A DNA stretch of 64,000 nt from Deltaproteobacteria bacterium (GTDB taxonomy: Bacteria; Myxococcota_A; Polyangia; Polyangiales; Polyangiaceae), in NCBI GenBank assembly GCA_016218915.1, contig JACRCQ010000054.1:62001-126000 (forward strand), written 5' to 3'. A program made the position numbers and the translations under genes. Below, in pieces: positions 8,893-17,762 of this stretch; within the stretch, counting starts at the first letter, position 1; each line of letters opens with the position of its first letter. The notes beneath the pieces are model-generated. The model was not told the DNA's origin, searched no databases, and saw only the letters and a list, made by a program, of their open reading frames with translations.

Positions 8893-10248
8893 CTACTTCG
8901 CAATCCGATACACGAAGTCGTACTGCGGCTGCGCTGGGCTGTTGGCTGCCCAGAACACGCTCGTCTGGTCGATCACCAACGCCTTGGGGCACTTCTGCCC
9001 CGGCTGCACGACCTCTGCAGCGCCTCCGGCCACGGCACTGCGCATCAAAGCGCCGTCCTCGGCCCCGCAAGAGCCGTTGTTCGTCCAGTAGACGTAGACG
9101 CCGTCCGCTGCAATCCCGTACGGCCTTGCCTGCCCTGAGGCAACCAGGGTCGCGCTGCCTCCGTTGACAGGCGCGCGCCAGACATTGCCATCGCTCGCAC
9201 CTGCCCCTGCTTCCGTGTAGAACACCTGCCCGCCGAACACATGCAACGACACGAGTGGGCTCGAGGCTGACGCTACCTGCGCCGATGCGCCTCCTGCCTT
9301 GAGCACCTTCATCACCTTCGTGTCCTGCACCCAGTACACGGAAGCGTCGTCCTGCGCGATCGCGTTCGGGCTCTCCCACGTGCTGCTGCAAAGGAACTCC
9401 TGCGCAAGTACCGTGTAGTCGTTGGAGTAGGGCGCCCCGCCATCGGGAATGCTCTTTGCCCCCTTGATGATCCCGTGATCCGACGACCAGTACAAGGCGT
9501 CGGCGTCCGCCACGATTCCGCAGGCGCTATGGAACGGATGCGGATCATAGGGATTCTCGTAGTTTCCTACGTACATCTCCTTGAAGCTCCACATCCCGGC
9601 ATTGGCCTTGGGGCTGGCGTTGATGACACCGTAGTAGGTCGGCCCGTAGAGAACCTGATGGCGCGATAGATACACGTTCGCGGAGTCGAGCGCCACGCCC
9701 ATGGCCTGGGCTTCGATTACCACGTAGTTGACGCTGGGCGTGTTCGGGTCGAGCAACGAGCCTGTCTTGCCCATGGCCACCACGCCGTCGCTGCGCGTGC
9801 AGTACAGGAAAGTATCGTCCACTGCGATCCCTCGTACCTGCTCGCCCATGCACACGATCGCAGGTCCGCCGCCAGAGCCGCCGACGCCTGCTGTGCCAGC
9901 GTCCGGCCCTGTTCCGCCGCCGCCAGCAGTGCCGGCATCCGGGCCCGTGCCGCCCCCTCCCGAGGTCCCGCCAATGCCGCCGCTGCCGCCGCCTGAAACT
10001 CCGGCGTCCGGCCCGCCAGCGCTGCCACCACTGCCACCGCCGGATACGCCTGCGTCAGGGCCTACGCCCCCACTGCCGCCCAATCCTGCTTCGGCATTCG
10101 GCTCCCCGCCATTGCCTCCGCCGCTGACTCCCGCATCCGCTCCAGGCCCGGTTCCCGACGATCCACCGTTGTTGCCCAGATCCTGCTGCTGCTCGCACGC
10201 AACCACCAAGCCCGCTGCCATCATCAACAAGAGGAAGTTCGTTCTCAT
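8893..10248 (-). CDS. beta-propeller-like lipoprotein with Gly-rich linker
   Basis: The 451-residue product starts at ATG 10248 behind a good ribosome binding site (GGGAGATGACGGG). It has a lipobox ending LVVAC (Cys at about 18). A long linker at about 25-130 is built from PDAG/SGGGSGG units; the rest is a six-bladed propeller-like repeat of the type GIAVDDTFLYC, IVADADALYWSS, AIAQDDASVYWV and YGIAADGVYVYWTN. Such propellers are common, lineage-specific myxobacterial surface lipoproteins; the ligand is unknown. It follows the anti-sigma-like gene with a 76-bp gap and may be a target or the last gene of that operon. A frame reaching 11064 would overlap the regulator gene and is rejected. Confidence 0.8.
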   Translation of the reverse strand: MRTNFLLLMMAAGLVVACEQQQDLGNNGGSSGTGPGADAGVSGGGNGGEPNAEAGLGGSGGVGPDAGVSGGGSGGSAGGPDAGVSGGGSGGIGGTSGGGGTGPDAGTAGGGGTGPDAGTAGVGGSGGGPAIVCMGEQVRGIAVDDTFLYCTRSDGVVAMGKTGSLLDPNTPSVNYVVIEAQAMGVALDSANVYLSRHQVLYGPTYYGVINASPKANAGMWSFKEMYVGNYENPYDPHPFHSACGIVADADALYWSSDHGIIKGAKSIPDGGAPYSNDYTVLAQEFLCSSTWESPNAIAQDDASVYWVQDTKVMKVLKAGGASAQVASASSPLVSLHVFGGQVFYTEAGAGASDGNVWRAPVNGGSATLVASGQARPYGIAADGVYVYWTNNGSCGAEDGALMRSAVAGGAAEVVQPGQKCPKALVIDQTSVFWAANSPAQPQYDFVYRIAK

Positions 10249-10324
10249 CCCGTCATCTCCCTGTAGCGAGGTATCGAATCGATTGCCTCGCACTCGAGTG
10301 ATTGGCGTCACTCGATCGGTTCCG

Positions 10325-11116
10325 TCATGGATTCGAACCCACCACAGCATCCACCGCAGGCAAGGCCATGCTTCTTGGGAAGGTCCTGCGGAATTGCCCT
10401 GCACGCTGGCGCGCCTCGCCCATGCGTCCAGAGCTTGCGAGCGCCTGGATCCAGAGCACTTCCCTTTCCTCGGTGAGACGCCCCCTGGGGAACTGCTGCG
10501 CGTGCCTGGCAAGCGCGTCGAGCGCTGCTCCTGCCTGCCCTCTTCCCACAGCGGTGCGGGCGATCTCGAGCAGCGCCCTCTCCGACGCCAGGTCCGTGTC
10601 GCGTCCCGGTGCACCTGCATCCGGCTCAGCGCTCGCAGAAGCTGAAGGCGCGGCTCTCGCTTCAGAAGCCGCGGGCGCGGATCGTGCGGAGGGTGCAGAA
10701 GCTGAAGGCGCAGCAGCGACCTCTGGCGCAGCGCTCTCCACCGCCGACAGCTTCGGCGCTGAGGGTTGGCTCGAAGCTGCGATCGGCGCGCTCGGAGCAA
10801 GGGCACGGGTCGCCAGGGTGGCATGCAGGCCGGCGCCAACCACCCCGCCGAGCGCAAACGTGGCAAGGCCGATCGCGATCTGCTTGGAAAACAGGCTGCC
10901 CACTGCGGATGCGGCACTGGCTCCACCCGCAGCTCCGATCGGGCCACCTGCACCCCCGTCGCCCCCTGCGCCCACCGGGGGAAGCACGGTCGTGGTCCAT
11001 TCGACTCGCTCCAGAACGCGCTGCTGGACTTCGGAAGCGACCGGAACGATCTGCTTTTCCCCATCGAGCAGCTGCGCGATGTCTGACGCCAGGGGTTCGA
11101 GCTCGGGGCGGCTCAT
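10325..11116 (-). CDS. membrane-anchored putative anti-sigma factor / sigma regulator
   Basis: The 263-residue protein overlaps the ECF sigma gene by 4 bp (ATGA), the usual arrangement for an anti-sigma factor. The cytoplasmic N-terminus (about 1-75) begins with a helix (LASDIAQLLDGEKQIVPVAS). One membrane helix follows at about 80-103 (IAIGLATFALGGVVGAGL), then a long Ala/Ser/Pro linker and a C-terminal TPR-like module at about 175-262 (LLEIARTAVGRGQAGAALDA). No zinc-binding HxxxCxxC motif is seen, so it is not a ZAS-type anti-sigma factor. The periplasmic TPR-like domain could sense envelope state. The anti-sigma role is inferred from position. Confidence 0.65.
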   Translation of the reverse strand: MSRPELEPLASDIAQLLDGEKQIVPVASEVQQRVLERVEWTTTVLPPVGAGGDGGAGGPIGAAGGASAASAVGSLFSKQIAIGLATFALGGVVGAGLHATLATRALAPSAPIAASSQPSAPKLSAVESAAPEVAAAPSASAPSARSAPAASEARAAPSASASAEPDAGAPGRDTDLASERALLEIARTAVGRGQAGAALDALARHAQQFPRGRLTEEREVLWIQALASSGRMGEARQRAGQFRRTFPRSMALPAVDAVVGSNP

Positions 11117-11706
11117 GCGGCACCTGCTTGCGCCCGGATCCGTCGGACCGCGGCTGTGAACTGCTCGCGCGCCAATCGCAGACGCGAATAGGCAGTGTTC
11201 AGGGGAATCGACAGAGCTCGGGCGATCTCGGGCATGGCGCAGCCATCGAGATCGTGCATCACGAACACGGCGCGCCGGTCGAGCTCCAGGGTGTCGAGCG
11301 CAGCCTGCACGACCCTGCGACGTTGCTCAGCGGCCATCTGCTGGTCCGCGAGCGGGACCGGATCCATGCCTTCGAGGTCGCTGTCCACCACCTCGCGCTG
11401 GTGGCGCGCAAGCCTGCGGTAGTCGGATGCGAGCCTGAACGCGAAGCCGAACAGCCACGGACGAACCGGTCGATCCACGTCGTAGTCTTCGATGCGTCGG
11501 TACACCGTCACGAACAGATCGTGGGTCAGGTCCTCCAGATCCCGATCACGGACGCCGAGACGACGCAGGGTGTGCCACACGTAGGAGAACTCCGCTTCGT
11601 AGATGGCCCTGAACGCATGGGAAGACAGGGCCGTCTCCGGCCGAGCCTCACCCGAAGCCAAGAGGTCCACACCCTGGGATTGGGTCGTGCCCTCCGGATC
11701 CGTCAT
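11113..11706 (-). CDS. ECF-type RNA polymerase sigma factor
   Basis: The 197-residue protein has region 2 at about 30-100 (YVWHTLRRLGVRDRDLEDL, then RPWLFGFAFRLASDYRR) and region 4 at about 130-185 (LDTLELDRRAVFVMHDLDG, then PEIARALSIPLNTAYSRL). This is the standard sigma-70 family ECF layout. It begins with TGATG, sharing one base with the stop of the upstream gene, and overlaps its downstream partner by 4 bp. It probably directs RNA polymerase to envelope-related genes when released by the neighbouring membrane protein. The regulon is unknown. Confidence 0.93.
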   Translation of the reverse strand: MTDPEGTTQSQGVDLLASGEARPETALSSHAFRAIYEAEFSYVWHTLRRLGVRDRDLEDLTHDLFVTVYRRIEDYDVDRPVRPWLFGFAFRLASDYRRLARHQREVVDSDLEGMDPVPLADQQMAAEQRRRVVQAALDTLELDRRAVFVMHDLDGCAMPEIARALSIPLNTAYSRLRLAREQFTAAVRRIRAQAGAA

Positions 11707-12713
11707 CAAAACGTCCCCGCCACCCCCACGCCGAGCGATCCAGCGATCACGGGCGTGGTCCACGCTTCCGCGCCGTCGATGCGCAAGGTCGTACGCGTGA
11801 GCGTTCCCAGCAGATCCGCGTTGATCCGGGCAGCCAGGGCCGGGGACATGGGCAACTCGGCAGCCACGCGGACGCCCAGTGCGGCGTACGGAGTGGTGTC
11901 CTTGCGCGGCTCGCTGACCTGCTCGCCTGTGCCCTGCAAGGCTCCCAGGGCAAAGAGGGCGCAGCCCATCGCTGCGCCGTGGTGCAGGCATGGAACCAGC
12001 AACCCGGCCAGGAGCGACGACTTGACCGAGCCCCCTGTGGACTGCTCCTTGGAAGCGGGGAGATCCGCACGCCCCTCGATGCCGACCGACATGGCAGCCC
12101 ACCGCACGCCGCCATAGACCGCAGCGCCCAGAGCTGGCGCTGGAGCTGTCCCAAGCGAGGTCAGGAGGCCTGCGGTGGCGCGGAGCCGGATCGGTTCAGA
12201 GCGCGGAGCAGCGGAGGGCGCGGCAACAGGGCGCTCCACGTACACGGTCACAGGCGGCGCCGCTGTTGGGGGCGGAGGCGCAGAAGTCACGGGTGGGGGT
12301 TGGGAAGAAGACGCCGCAGGCGCAGGGCGCGTGAGGCTCAACGGGTCGATCGCGATGCTGATCGCGAGCGTGACCGAGGATGCAAGCTCTTCACAGTCGT
12401 TCTTGTCGGACACGATCTCGCGCGAGCCTGTGACCACGCCTGCCTCGTCGCGCACCTCGACCCTTGCCCGCAGCTGCTTGCCATCCCTGGCAATGGTCGC
12501 GGAGATCTGCTTGCCCGTGGTTCCCGAGGCAAAGGGGCTGTAGCCGAGCCTGCCAGCCACAGCGTTGCGGATCGCATCTTCGTCAGGGCAGTGATCGGCG
12601 CCGCTGCCGCGGCTGTAGGACAGGCGCGAGGATGGGCGCGACTGGGCAGCCGCAGGACCGAGCAGGGCCACGACGATCAAGACAGCGGCAGGAATCCAGG
12701 TACGGGAAGTCAC
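11706..12713 (-). CDS. secreted protein, probable outer-membrane barrel
   Basis: The 335-residue product, taken from GTG 12713 with a strong GGAGGGGAG site just upstream, has a signal peptide (IPAAVLIVVALLGPAAAQS). A conserved-looking domain with two cysteines follows (GADHCPDEDAIRNAVAGRLG, about 35-140), then a Pro-rich linker and a C-terminal set of beta strands ending in VGVAGTF. This domain order recurs in myxobacterial proteins that precede an ECF sigma/anti-sigma pair. Its stop overlaps the sigma start, so the three genes form one translationally coupled operon. It may be the envelope component monitored by the sigma system; that is inference. Confidence 0.7.
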   Translation of the reverse strand: MTSRTWIPAAVLIVVALLGPAAAQSRPSSRLSYSRGSGADHCPDEDAIRNAVAGRLGYSPFASGTTGKQISATIARDGKQLRARVEVRDEAGVVTGSREIVSDKNDCEELASSVTLAISIAIDPLSLTRPAPAASSSQPPPVTSAPPPPTAAPPVTVYVERPVAAPSAAPRSEPIRLRATAGLLTSLGTAPAPALGAAVYGGVRWAAMSVGIEGRADLPASKEQSTGGSVKSSLLAGLLVPCLHHGAAMGCALFALGALQGTGEQVSEPRKDTTPYAALGVRVAAELPMSPALAARINADLLGTLTRTTLRIDGAEAWTTPVIAGSLGVGVAGTF

Positions 12714-12894
12714 AGAGGCTCCCCTCCATCGTTGCGTCCCGGCCCGCAACGTTCAAGCGCATGGCAGCGGTCATCCATGTGGCAGTCCGATCGAAGGGAC
12801 GGGCATAGCATCGATCCGAGGGAAATGCGAAGCTGGTGATGCCATCGCACGGGCGACGAGGGCATGTTGATGGGACACAAGCGTTGACGGTCCG

Positions 12895-13248
12895 ATGAAG
12901 ACGCGATCGATCATGTCTGCTGGACTGACCTGGATGCTCCTGATGGTCTGGGCTGTCTGTCTTTTCGCCGCGGCAGCGTCCAGCGCGGATCGAATCGCGC
13001 TGGTCACGGTCGCGCTGTTGTTCGGAGTCTCAGGGTCGATTCGGCTGGCCATTCGCAAAGGCTACCCGCCGTGGCTGGCTGTGTTTGCGACGCTGCTGGT
13101 GGGCTTGTGCCTTGTGCTGTTGTTCGCCCTGGCCGGAGGGCCAAACGGTACGACCCTGATCATGGCGTCCAGCTTCGGACCGCTGATGATTATCGCGTTG
13201 CCCAAACTCAAGACCGCGGCCGAGATTTCCAAGAGCCCGGATTCGTAG
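12895..13248 (+). CDS. small integral membrane protein
   Basis: The 117-residue protein has four hydrophobic stretches, at about 9-30, 33-50, 60-82 and 87-102, with few charged residues between them. It resembles small four-helix membrane proteins of unknown function. The frame is preferred over an overlapping leftward frame because of its hydrophobic pattern and the basic C-terminus. Confidence 0.55.
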   Translation: MKTRSIMSAGLTWMLLMVWAVCLFAAAASSADRIALVTVALLFGVSGSIRLAIRKGYPPWLAVFATLLVGLCLVLLFALAGGPNGTTLIMASSFGPLMIIALPKLKTAAEISKSPDS

Positions 13249-13266
13249 GCGGCCCGGCTCCCCAGC

Positions 13267-13296
13267 TTGCCTGGCCGATGGCGGTGCGTGTACGGT
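13267..13296 (+). promoter_or_regulatory. predicted sigma-70-type promoter, leaderless
   Basis: TTGCCT (13267-13272), 18 bp, then TACGGT (13291-13296) lies 6 nt before ATG 13303. A transcript would begin at about the start codon. A weak GAAGG sequence also lies in the gap, so a leadered transcript from elsewhere is not excluded. Confidence 0.4.
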
Positions 13297-13302
13297 GAAG
13301 GC

Positions 13303-15243
13303 ATGCGTCACGCCTGGCTCATCGCTCCCGTCTGGCTCACGCTCTGCGGCTGCGCTGCCGATGAAGCTCCGCAGGCGACCCTTGCGCCGGACGCAGCAAC
13401 CGGGGGGCACAGCGGATCCCCGGTCGATGCGAGCCCGGATGGGAAGGATGCGATCGCCGAATCCGACGCCGTCGATGGCAAGCCAGAAGCGAGCGATGGG
13501 CAAGCCGGCTCCGACGCCGGCACCGATGCTCAGGTGTCGAAGTACATCCTTGGAGACGGCAAGGCTGACTTCGCGTTCCAGCTGCAAGACCTCGGAATCG
13601 GATATCACACGGGGGCTGCGCTCGACCAGGCGATCGTGGACTTCGGCCTGGGCGACGTGGTGGCGCGTCTGCCTGTGGAGAATCAATCCACGCACGTGAC
13701 GAGCCTTCAGGTGGTCGACTCGGATGGCCTTCCGGTGCCGCTGCTCGGGGAGTGGGACTACAGCTGTATCCAGCTCAAGGGCGACGAGATCGACGGGGCG
13801 GGAATGCCTCGATCGGGCTTTCCGTGCTTTGACGAGCTGCAGGGGTGTGACACGCCCTCGCATGCGGGAATTGCCTATGACCGGGCGCACGCCTACTACG
13901 CTGCGCGACAGGCTCACGAGCTGACAGCCTTCCCCACGGCTGCGCGGTTCATCTCCCATACAGGGCATTACCTGTTTGCCCACTACGGAGCTGCCTGGGG
14001 CGCCGCCATGGTCATGTCGGAAGTCGGTGAGAACATCAACAGCATCCAGGCGCACATCGCGTTCACACGCGGAGCGGGCCGTCAGCGCGGGGTGCCGTGG
14101 GGCATCGACTTCTCCCCCTGGTTCGCGAACGGAATGCTGGACTACTGGACCGGCGACGACCGTGTCTGGTGCGAGACCTGGTCTGGGGGAGCATGTGTCT
14201 CCTGGTACTCTGGCGCGGACAACGGCCATTCGCTGAGCCTGCACCAGCGCACCTGGTACATGTCGTACATGGGCGGCGCCAATGTCGTGCTGCAAGAAGG
14301 CGCCTCGGTGAACTTCTTTGCGAGCAAGCAGGCGCCGACCTCCCTGTCTCCCCTGGGACAGGCCGCGCAGGAGTTCAACGCGTTCGTGGCCGCCCATCCG
14401 GACCGAGGCACGCCCTTCGTGCCCTTTGCGGTCGTGATCGACTTCTACCACGGCCTGGGACTTGGGACCTGGAGCAAGCCTGCAGGGCAGGAGCTGGCCT
14501 GGAACCACTTCGGCCTGGGCGAAACGCAGGCAACGCTGGGGCTGCTCGACGCGCTCTGGCCAGGGAGCTTCCGTGTCGGGCCAGCGTCGGAAGCGAACTA
14601 CATTGTAAACGCGCCCATGGGCGACACCGTGGACATCCTCGCGGATCTCGATGATGCGCTGTCGCTCCAGGTGCAGGGTGGCTACAAGGCGCTGCTTGTC
14701 AGCGGCGCGATCCACTGGTCCCAGAGCTGGAAGAGCGCGGTCTGGAATGGGTTTCTCGCGAACGGAGGGTGGGTGGTGCTGGAAGCGGGGCCCACGCACG
14801 ACGCGATCTTCGCGGATCTGGGCGCGCCGGCCCTGGCTCCGTTCGTGACAGGGTACGCGGCGGATCAGATCGGAATCGCCCAGGTGCTCTCCGGCAGGGT
14901 GATCCGCGTCGCATCGGCGTCCCACTATCCAGCACTCGTGGCCGAGCTTCGACGGCACTTCCTCCCGTTTTCCGTGGAGAGTGCGGGGTTCTCGTTGAGC
15001 CGCAGGAGCTCGGGGGCCTGGCTGGTGAGCCTGGTCAACAACAGCGGGATCGACAAGCAGCCGCGCATGCCGACCACAGTGACGGAAGGGCCCAAGACGG
15101 CGTCGCTCACGCCGTCGGCGCCCTCTGTGATCAAGAGCGTAGCAGCGCTGCGATCAGCGCAGCCGCCCACGTGGGGTCCGGCAGGTGTCCAGGTCGTGAT
15201 CGCTCCTGGAGACATCGCGGTGCTCCAGATAGAGGTGGAGTGA
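13303..15243 (+). CDS. large lipoprotein, glycoside-hydrolase-like (beta-galactosidase-type)
   Basis: The 646-residue product has a lipoprotein signal (WLTLCGC, lipobox Cys at about 15) and an Asp/Ala-rich linker to about 75. A large alpha/beta domain follows with many Trp/Tyr residues and acidic motifs such as VMSEVGENINSIQAHIAF (about 245) and WGIDFSPWF (about 265). The C-terminal third (KALLVSGAIHWSQSWK, then GFLANGGWVVLEAG) resembles the amidotransferase-like trimerisation domain of GH42-type beta-galactosidases. I infer a surface polysaccharide-degrading or -binding role. The catalytic acids cannot be assigned with certainty, so this is a fold-level guess. Confidence 0.6.
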   Translation: MRHAWLIAPVWLTLCGCAADEAPQATLAPDAATGGHSGSPVDASPDGKDAIAESDAVDGKPEASDGQAGSDAGTDAQVSKYILGDGKADFAFQLQDLGIGYHTGAALDQAIVDFGLGDVVARLPVENQSTHVTSLQVVDSDGLPVPLLGEWDYSCIQLKGDEIDGAGMPRSGFPCFDELQGCDTPSHAGIAYDRAHAYYAARQAHELTAFPTAARFISHTGHYLFAHYGAAWGAAMVMSEVGENINSIQAHIAFTRGAGRQRGVPWGIDFSPWFANGMLDYWTGDDRVWCETWSGGACVSWYSGADNGHSLSLHQRTWYMSYMGGANVVLQEGASVNFFASKQAPTSLSPLGQAAQEFNAFVAAHPDRGTPFVPFAVVIDFYHGLGLGTWSKPAGQELAWNHFGLGETQATLGLLDALWPGSFRVGPASEANYIVNAPMGDTVDILADLDDALSLQVQGGYKALLVSGAIHWSQSWKSAVWNGFLANGGWVVLEAGPTHDAIFADLGAPALAPFVTGYAADQIGIAQVLSGRVIRVASASHYPALVAELRRHFLPFSVESAGFSLSRRSSGAWLVSLVNNSGIDKQPRMPTTVTEGPKTASLTPSAPSVIKSVAALRSAQPPTWGPAGVQVVIAPGDIAVLQIEVE

Positions 15244-15264
15244 ACGGCAAGACGCCTTCCCGGG

Positions 15265-17544
15265 TCAGGTCAGCACATCGTCGAGAATCTTCACCAGGGC
15301 CGCCATGCCATAGGGCTTCTGGAGGTAGCCGGCCAGCCCCCTGCCATCAAAGCGTTGGGTGACGTCTACCTCGTTGTAGCCGCTGGTCAGGATCACGCGC
15401 ACGTCCTTCTTGAGCTTGCGCAGCTCCTCAAAAGCCTCGTCTCCATTCATCACAGGCATGGTGAGGTCCAGGATCACGCAGTCGATCTGCTCCAGGTGCG
15501 CGCGGAACACTTCCACGCACTGGCGTCCGTCGTTCGCCACCAGCACCTCCGCACCCAGGTACTTCAGCAGCTTGGCTCCCACCTGCCGGACGTCCGGATC
15601 ATCTTCCACCAGCAGGATCGTGCGACGTCGAGCCTTGCGCGCCACTGGCTCCTCTGCGGGCAGAGGGTCGTCCTGCTCGCCTTCCACCGCTGGCAAGAGG
15701 ATCTGGAACGTGGAGCCCTTGGCCGGGGTGGTCGTGACTTTGATAGCGCCCCGATGCCCGCGCACGATTCCGAGCACAGCGGCCAATCCGAGCCCGCGCC
15801 CCGTGAACTTGGTGGAGAAGAACGGGTCGAAGATCCGCTTCGCCGTCTGCGCGTCCATGCCGCAGCCAGTGTCTGACACTTCCACGAACGCGTAGCGCCC
15901 CCCAGGAAGGTGATCGTCGACACAGCTGTCTGACAGATAGTCGCGATCGCAGATCATCTCTCCTGTCACGACCGTGATCGTGCCCGCATCATCTCCGAGC
16001 GCCTCGGAAGCGTTGATGATCAGGTTCATGATCACCTGGCGCAGCTGGGCGGCATCAGCCTCGATGAAAGGCATGCGACCGGAGAAGATGTAGCGCAGGG
16101 ATGCCTTCCTGGAGACGGAGACCGCCAGCATCTGGCTCATCTCCTGGACGACCCTGGATAGACTGAGCCTGCCCACCACGAAGCGTCCTTTGCCCGAATA
16201 GGCGAGCATCTGGCCGCACAGCTCAGCGGCACGGCGTGCGACGCGAAGGATCTCGTCGATATTTTCGCGCGAGGGAGCAGAGGGGGACAGGGGCAGCAGG
16301 GCAAGCTCGGCATTGCCGGTGATGGCCAGGAGCAGGTTGTTGAAGTCGTGGGCGATGCCCCCGGCCAGGATGCCGAGGCTCTCGAGCTTCTGCAGGTCGC
16401 GCATGTGCGCCTCGAGCTTCGCGCGGTCCAGCTCCGCACGCTTGCGCTTGGTGACGTCCTCGAGCATGTGCACCAGGTAGGTGATCTCTCCTTGCTCGTC
16501 CTTCACCGGATACGAGATGTAGTTGAAGCAGGTCGGGTTGCTCGGAAGGCTCGGGTCGATGTAGCTGTAGTCGTACCAGACTGCCTCGCCGCGGATCGTC
16601 TCGCCCTGCTTGAGCTTGTCCATCTGCTCGCGGATGCCGAGCTTCTCCACGACGGGGTCGTCGAAAAGGCCGTATCCCGGCGGCGGCGATTCGCTTCGGG
16701 TCATGGCCCTGGACGCTTCGTTCTGCCTCACGAAGCGCCCATCCTTGTCGAAGATCTGGATGGGGAACGGGTTGAGATTGATGATGTTGTCCAGCGTCCG
16801 CTTCTCCTGCTCGAGCGCTGCCTCCATGCGACGCCGGTCCGTGATGTCGCGGATCGCAGTCACGCGCAGCCTGCGGTTGCCGACCACGGCAGCGCGCGCC
16901 CGAACCTCCACCGGAAACGTGGAGCCATCCTTGCGCATCGCCATGTGCTCATAGGCGGCCTTGCGCTCCGAGCCGATCGCAGTGGCAACCTGCTCTCTCG
17001 ACTCTGGCGCCACCAACTGCTGAACCGGCACGCCAATCAGCTCTTCCCGCGAATAACCCAGCATCGACGCCAACTGGTCATTCGCATCCACGACGAGCTG
17101 CCCCTCGGTCAGCCCGATTCCCTCGAAGGTCGCATCGGCCAGCATCCGGTAGCGCGTCTCGCTCTCGTCATACGCTTGCTCGGCCTTGCTGATGCTACTG
17201 GTGTCGTGGATCACCGAAACGAGCAGCAGAGCCTGCCCGTCAGCCGGGACCACGGTACGCCGGATCCTGAACGTGCGCTCGGCGCCCCGCGAGTCGACGA
17301 TCGCGAGATCGTTCGTGCCCGCGATAGCGGTCTCGAACACCTGCTCGTCGTGGCTCCAGACCTCCTTGGCTTGATGCTCCGGCAGGATGTCCAGCTCCGA
17401 CTTGCCGAAGAGCTCCTGTCGCGTGCGCCGCACCAGCGCGCAGAACGCTTCGTTCGCGAGGACGATCCGGTGTTGACGGTCCTTGACGACGATCGGATCC
17501 CGAAGGCAATCGATGATCCCGGCGAATACGGGTACGGTGAGCAC
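15265..17544 (-). CDS. soluble PAS-domain hybrid sensor histidine kinase with receiver
   Basis: The 759-residue protein has three PAS domains (about 8-120, 128-245, 250-370; the first contains DPIVVKDRQHRIVLANEAF). The kinase core follows: H box GGIAHDFNNLLLA (His at about 398), N box MNLIINASEAL, G1 VSDTGCGMD, F box IFDPFFSTK and G2 GRGLGLAAV. A receiver domain at about 643-757 has the acidic pair VEDD, phospho-acceptor VILDLTMPVMNG (Asp at about 690) and the invariant Lys in LQKPYG. No membrane segment is present, so it senses a cytoplasmic signal. The AHDFNN H box places it in the NtrB/CckA-like class. No separate response regulator is adjacent, so it probably passes phosphate to its own receiver and then to a distant partner. 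Confidence 0.95.
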   Translation of the reverse strand: MLTVPVFAGIIDCLRDPIVVKDRQHRIVLANEAFCALVRRTRQELFGKSELDILPEHQAKEVWSHDEQVFETAIAGTNDLAIVDSRGAERTFRIRRTVVPADGQALLLVSVIHDTSSISKAEQAYDESETRYRMLADATFEGIGLTEGQLVVDANDQLASMLGYSREELIGVPVQQLVAPESREQVATAIGSERKAAYEHMAMRKDGSTFPVEVRARAAVVGNRRLRVTAIRDITDRRRMEAALEQEKRTLDNIINLNPFPIQIFDKDGRFVRQNEASRAMTRSESPPPGYGLFDDPVVEKLGIREQMDKLKQGETIRGEAVWYDYSYIDPSLPSNPTCFNYISYPVKDEQGEITYLVHMLEDVTKRKRAELDRAKLEAHMRDLQKLESLGILAGGIAHDFNNLLLAITGNAELALLPLSPSAPSRENIDEILRVARRAAELCGQMLAYSGKGRFVVGRLSLSRVVQEMSQMLAVSVSRKASLRYIFSGRMPFIEADAAQLRQVIMNLIINASEALGDDAGTITVVTGEMICDRDYLSDSCVDDHLPGGRYAFVEVSDTGCGMDAQTAKRIFDPFFSTKFTGRGLGLAAVLGIVRGHRGAIKVTTTPAKGSTFQILLPAVEGEQDDPLPAEEPVARKARRRTILLVEDDPDVRQVGAKLLKYLGAEVLVANDGRQCVEVFRAHLEQIDCVILDLTMPVMNGDEAFEELRKLKKDVRVILTSGYNEVDVTQRFDGRGLAGYLQKPYGMAALVKILDDVLT

Positions 17545-17762
17545 GACGTCTCCATGTGCAGCCCGAGCCCGGCAGGGGTCGCAATCCGGTGCCGGTGGGG
17601 TGATTCGAATCGCGAACCGTGCGGAAGGTTCGTTCCAGATCAGCGGACACAGCTCGATTCGTCAAGGGGTACCGTGCGAACGCGCCAGCCAACCGCCTCG
17701 ATCGCGGGGCGCTAGCTTCCCCATCCCCGCGAACACCACGTTCTCCGCTCTCCCTGCCTTTC

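Noticed and set aside
10609..12117. 502-residue rightward open frame across the ECF sigma operon
   Set aside because: Antisense to the clearly recognisable sigma factor and its neighbours.
13030..14958. 642-residue leftward open frame opposite the glycoside-hydrolase-like gene
   Set aside because: Arg/His/Gln-rich composition typical of antisense frames in high-GC DNA; the opposite strand has a signal peptide and a well-behaved protein.
17600..17640. tRNA-like T-loop sequence (TTCGAAT) upstream of the histidine kinase start
   Set aside because: No acceptor or T-stem pairing could be formed on either strand; the match is limited to the loop.
16348..17715. 455-residue rightward open frame opposite the histidine kinase
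   Set aside because: Shadow of the highly conserved kinase gene; no motif of its own.
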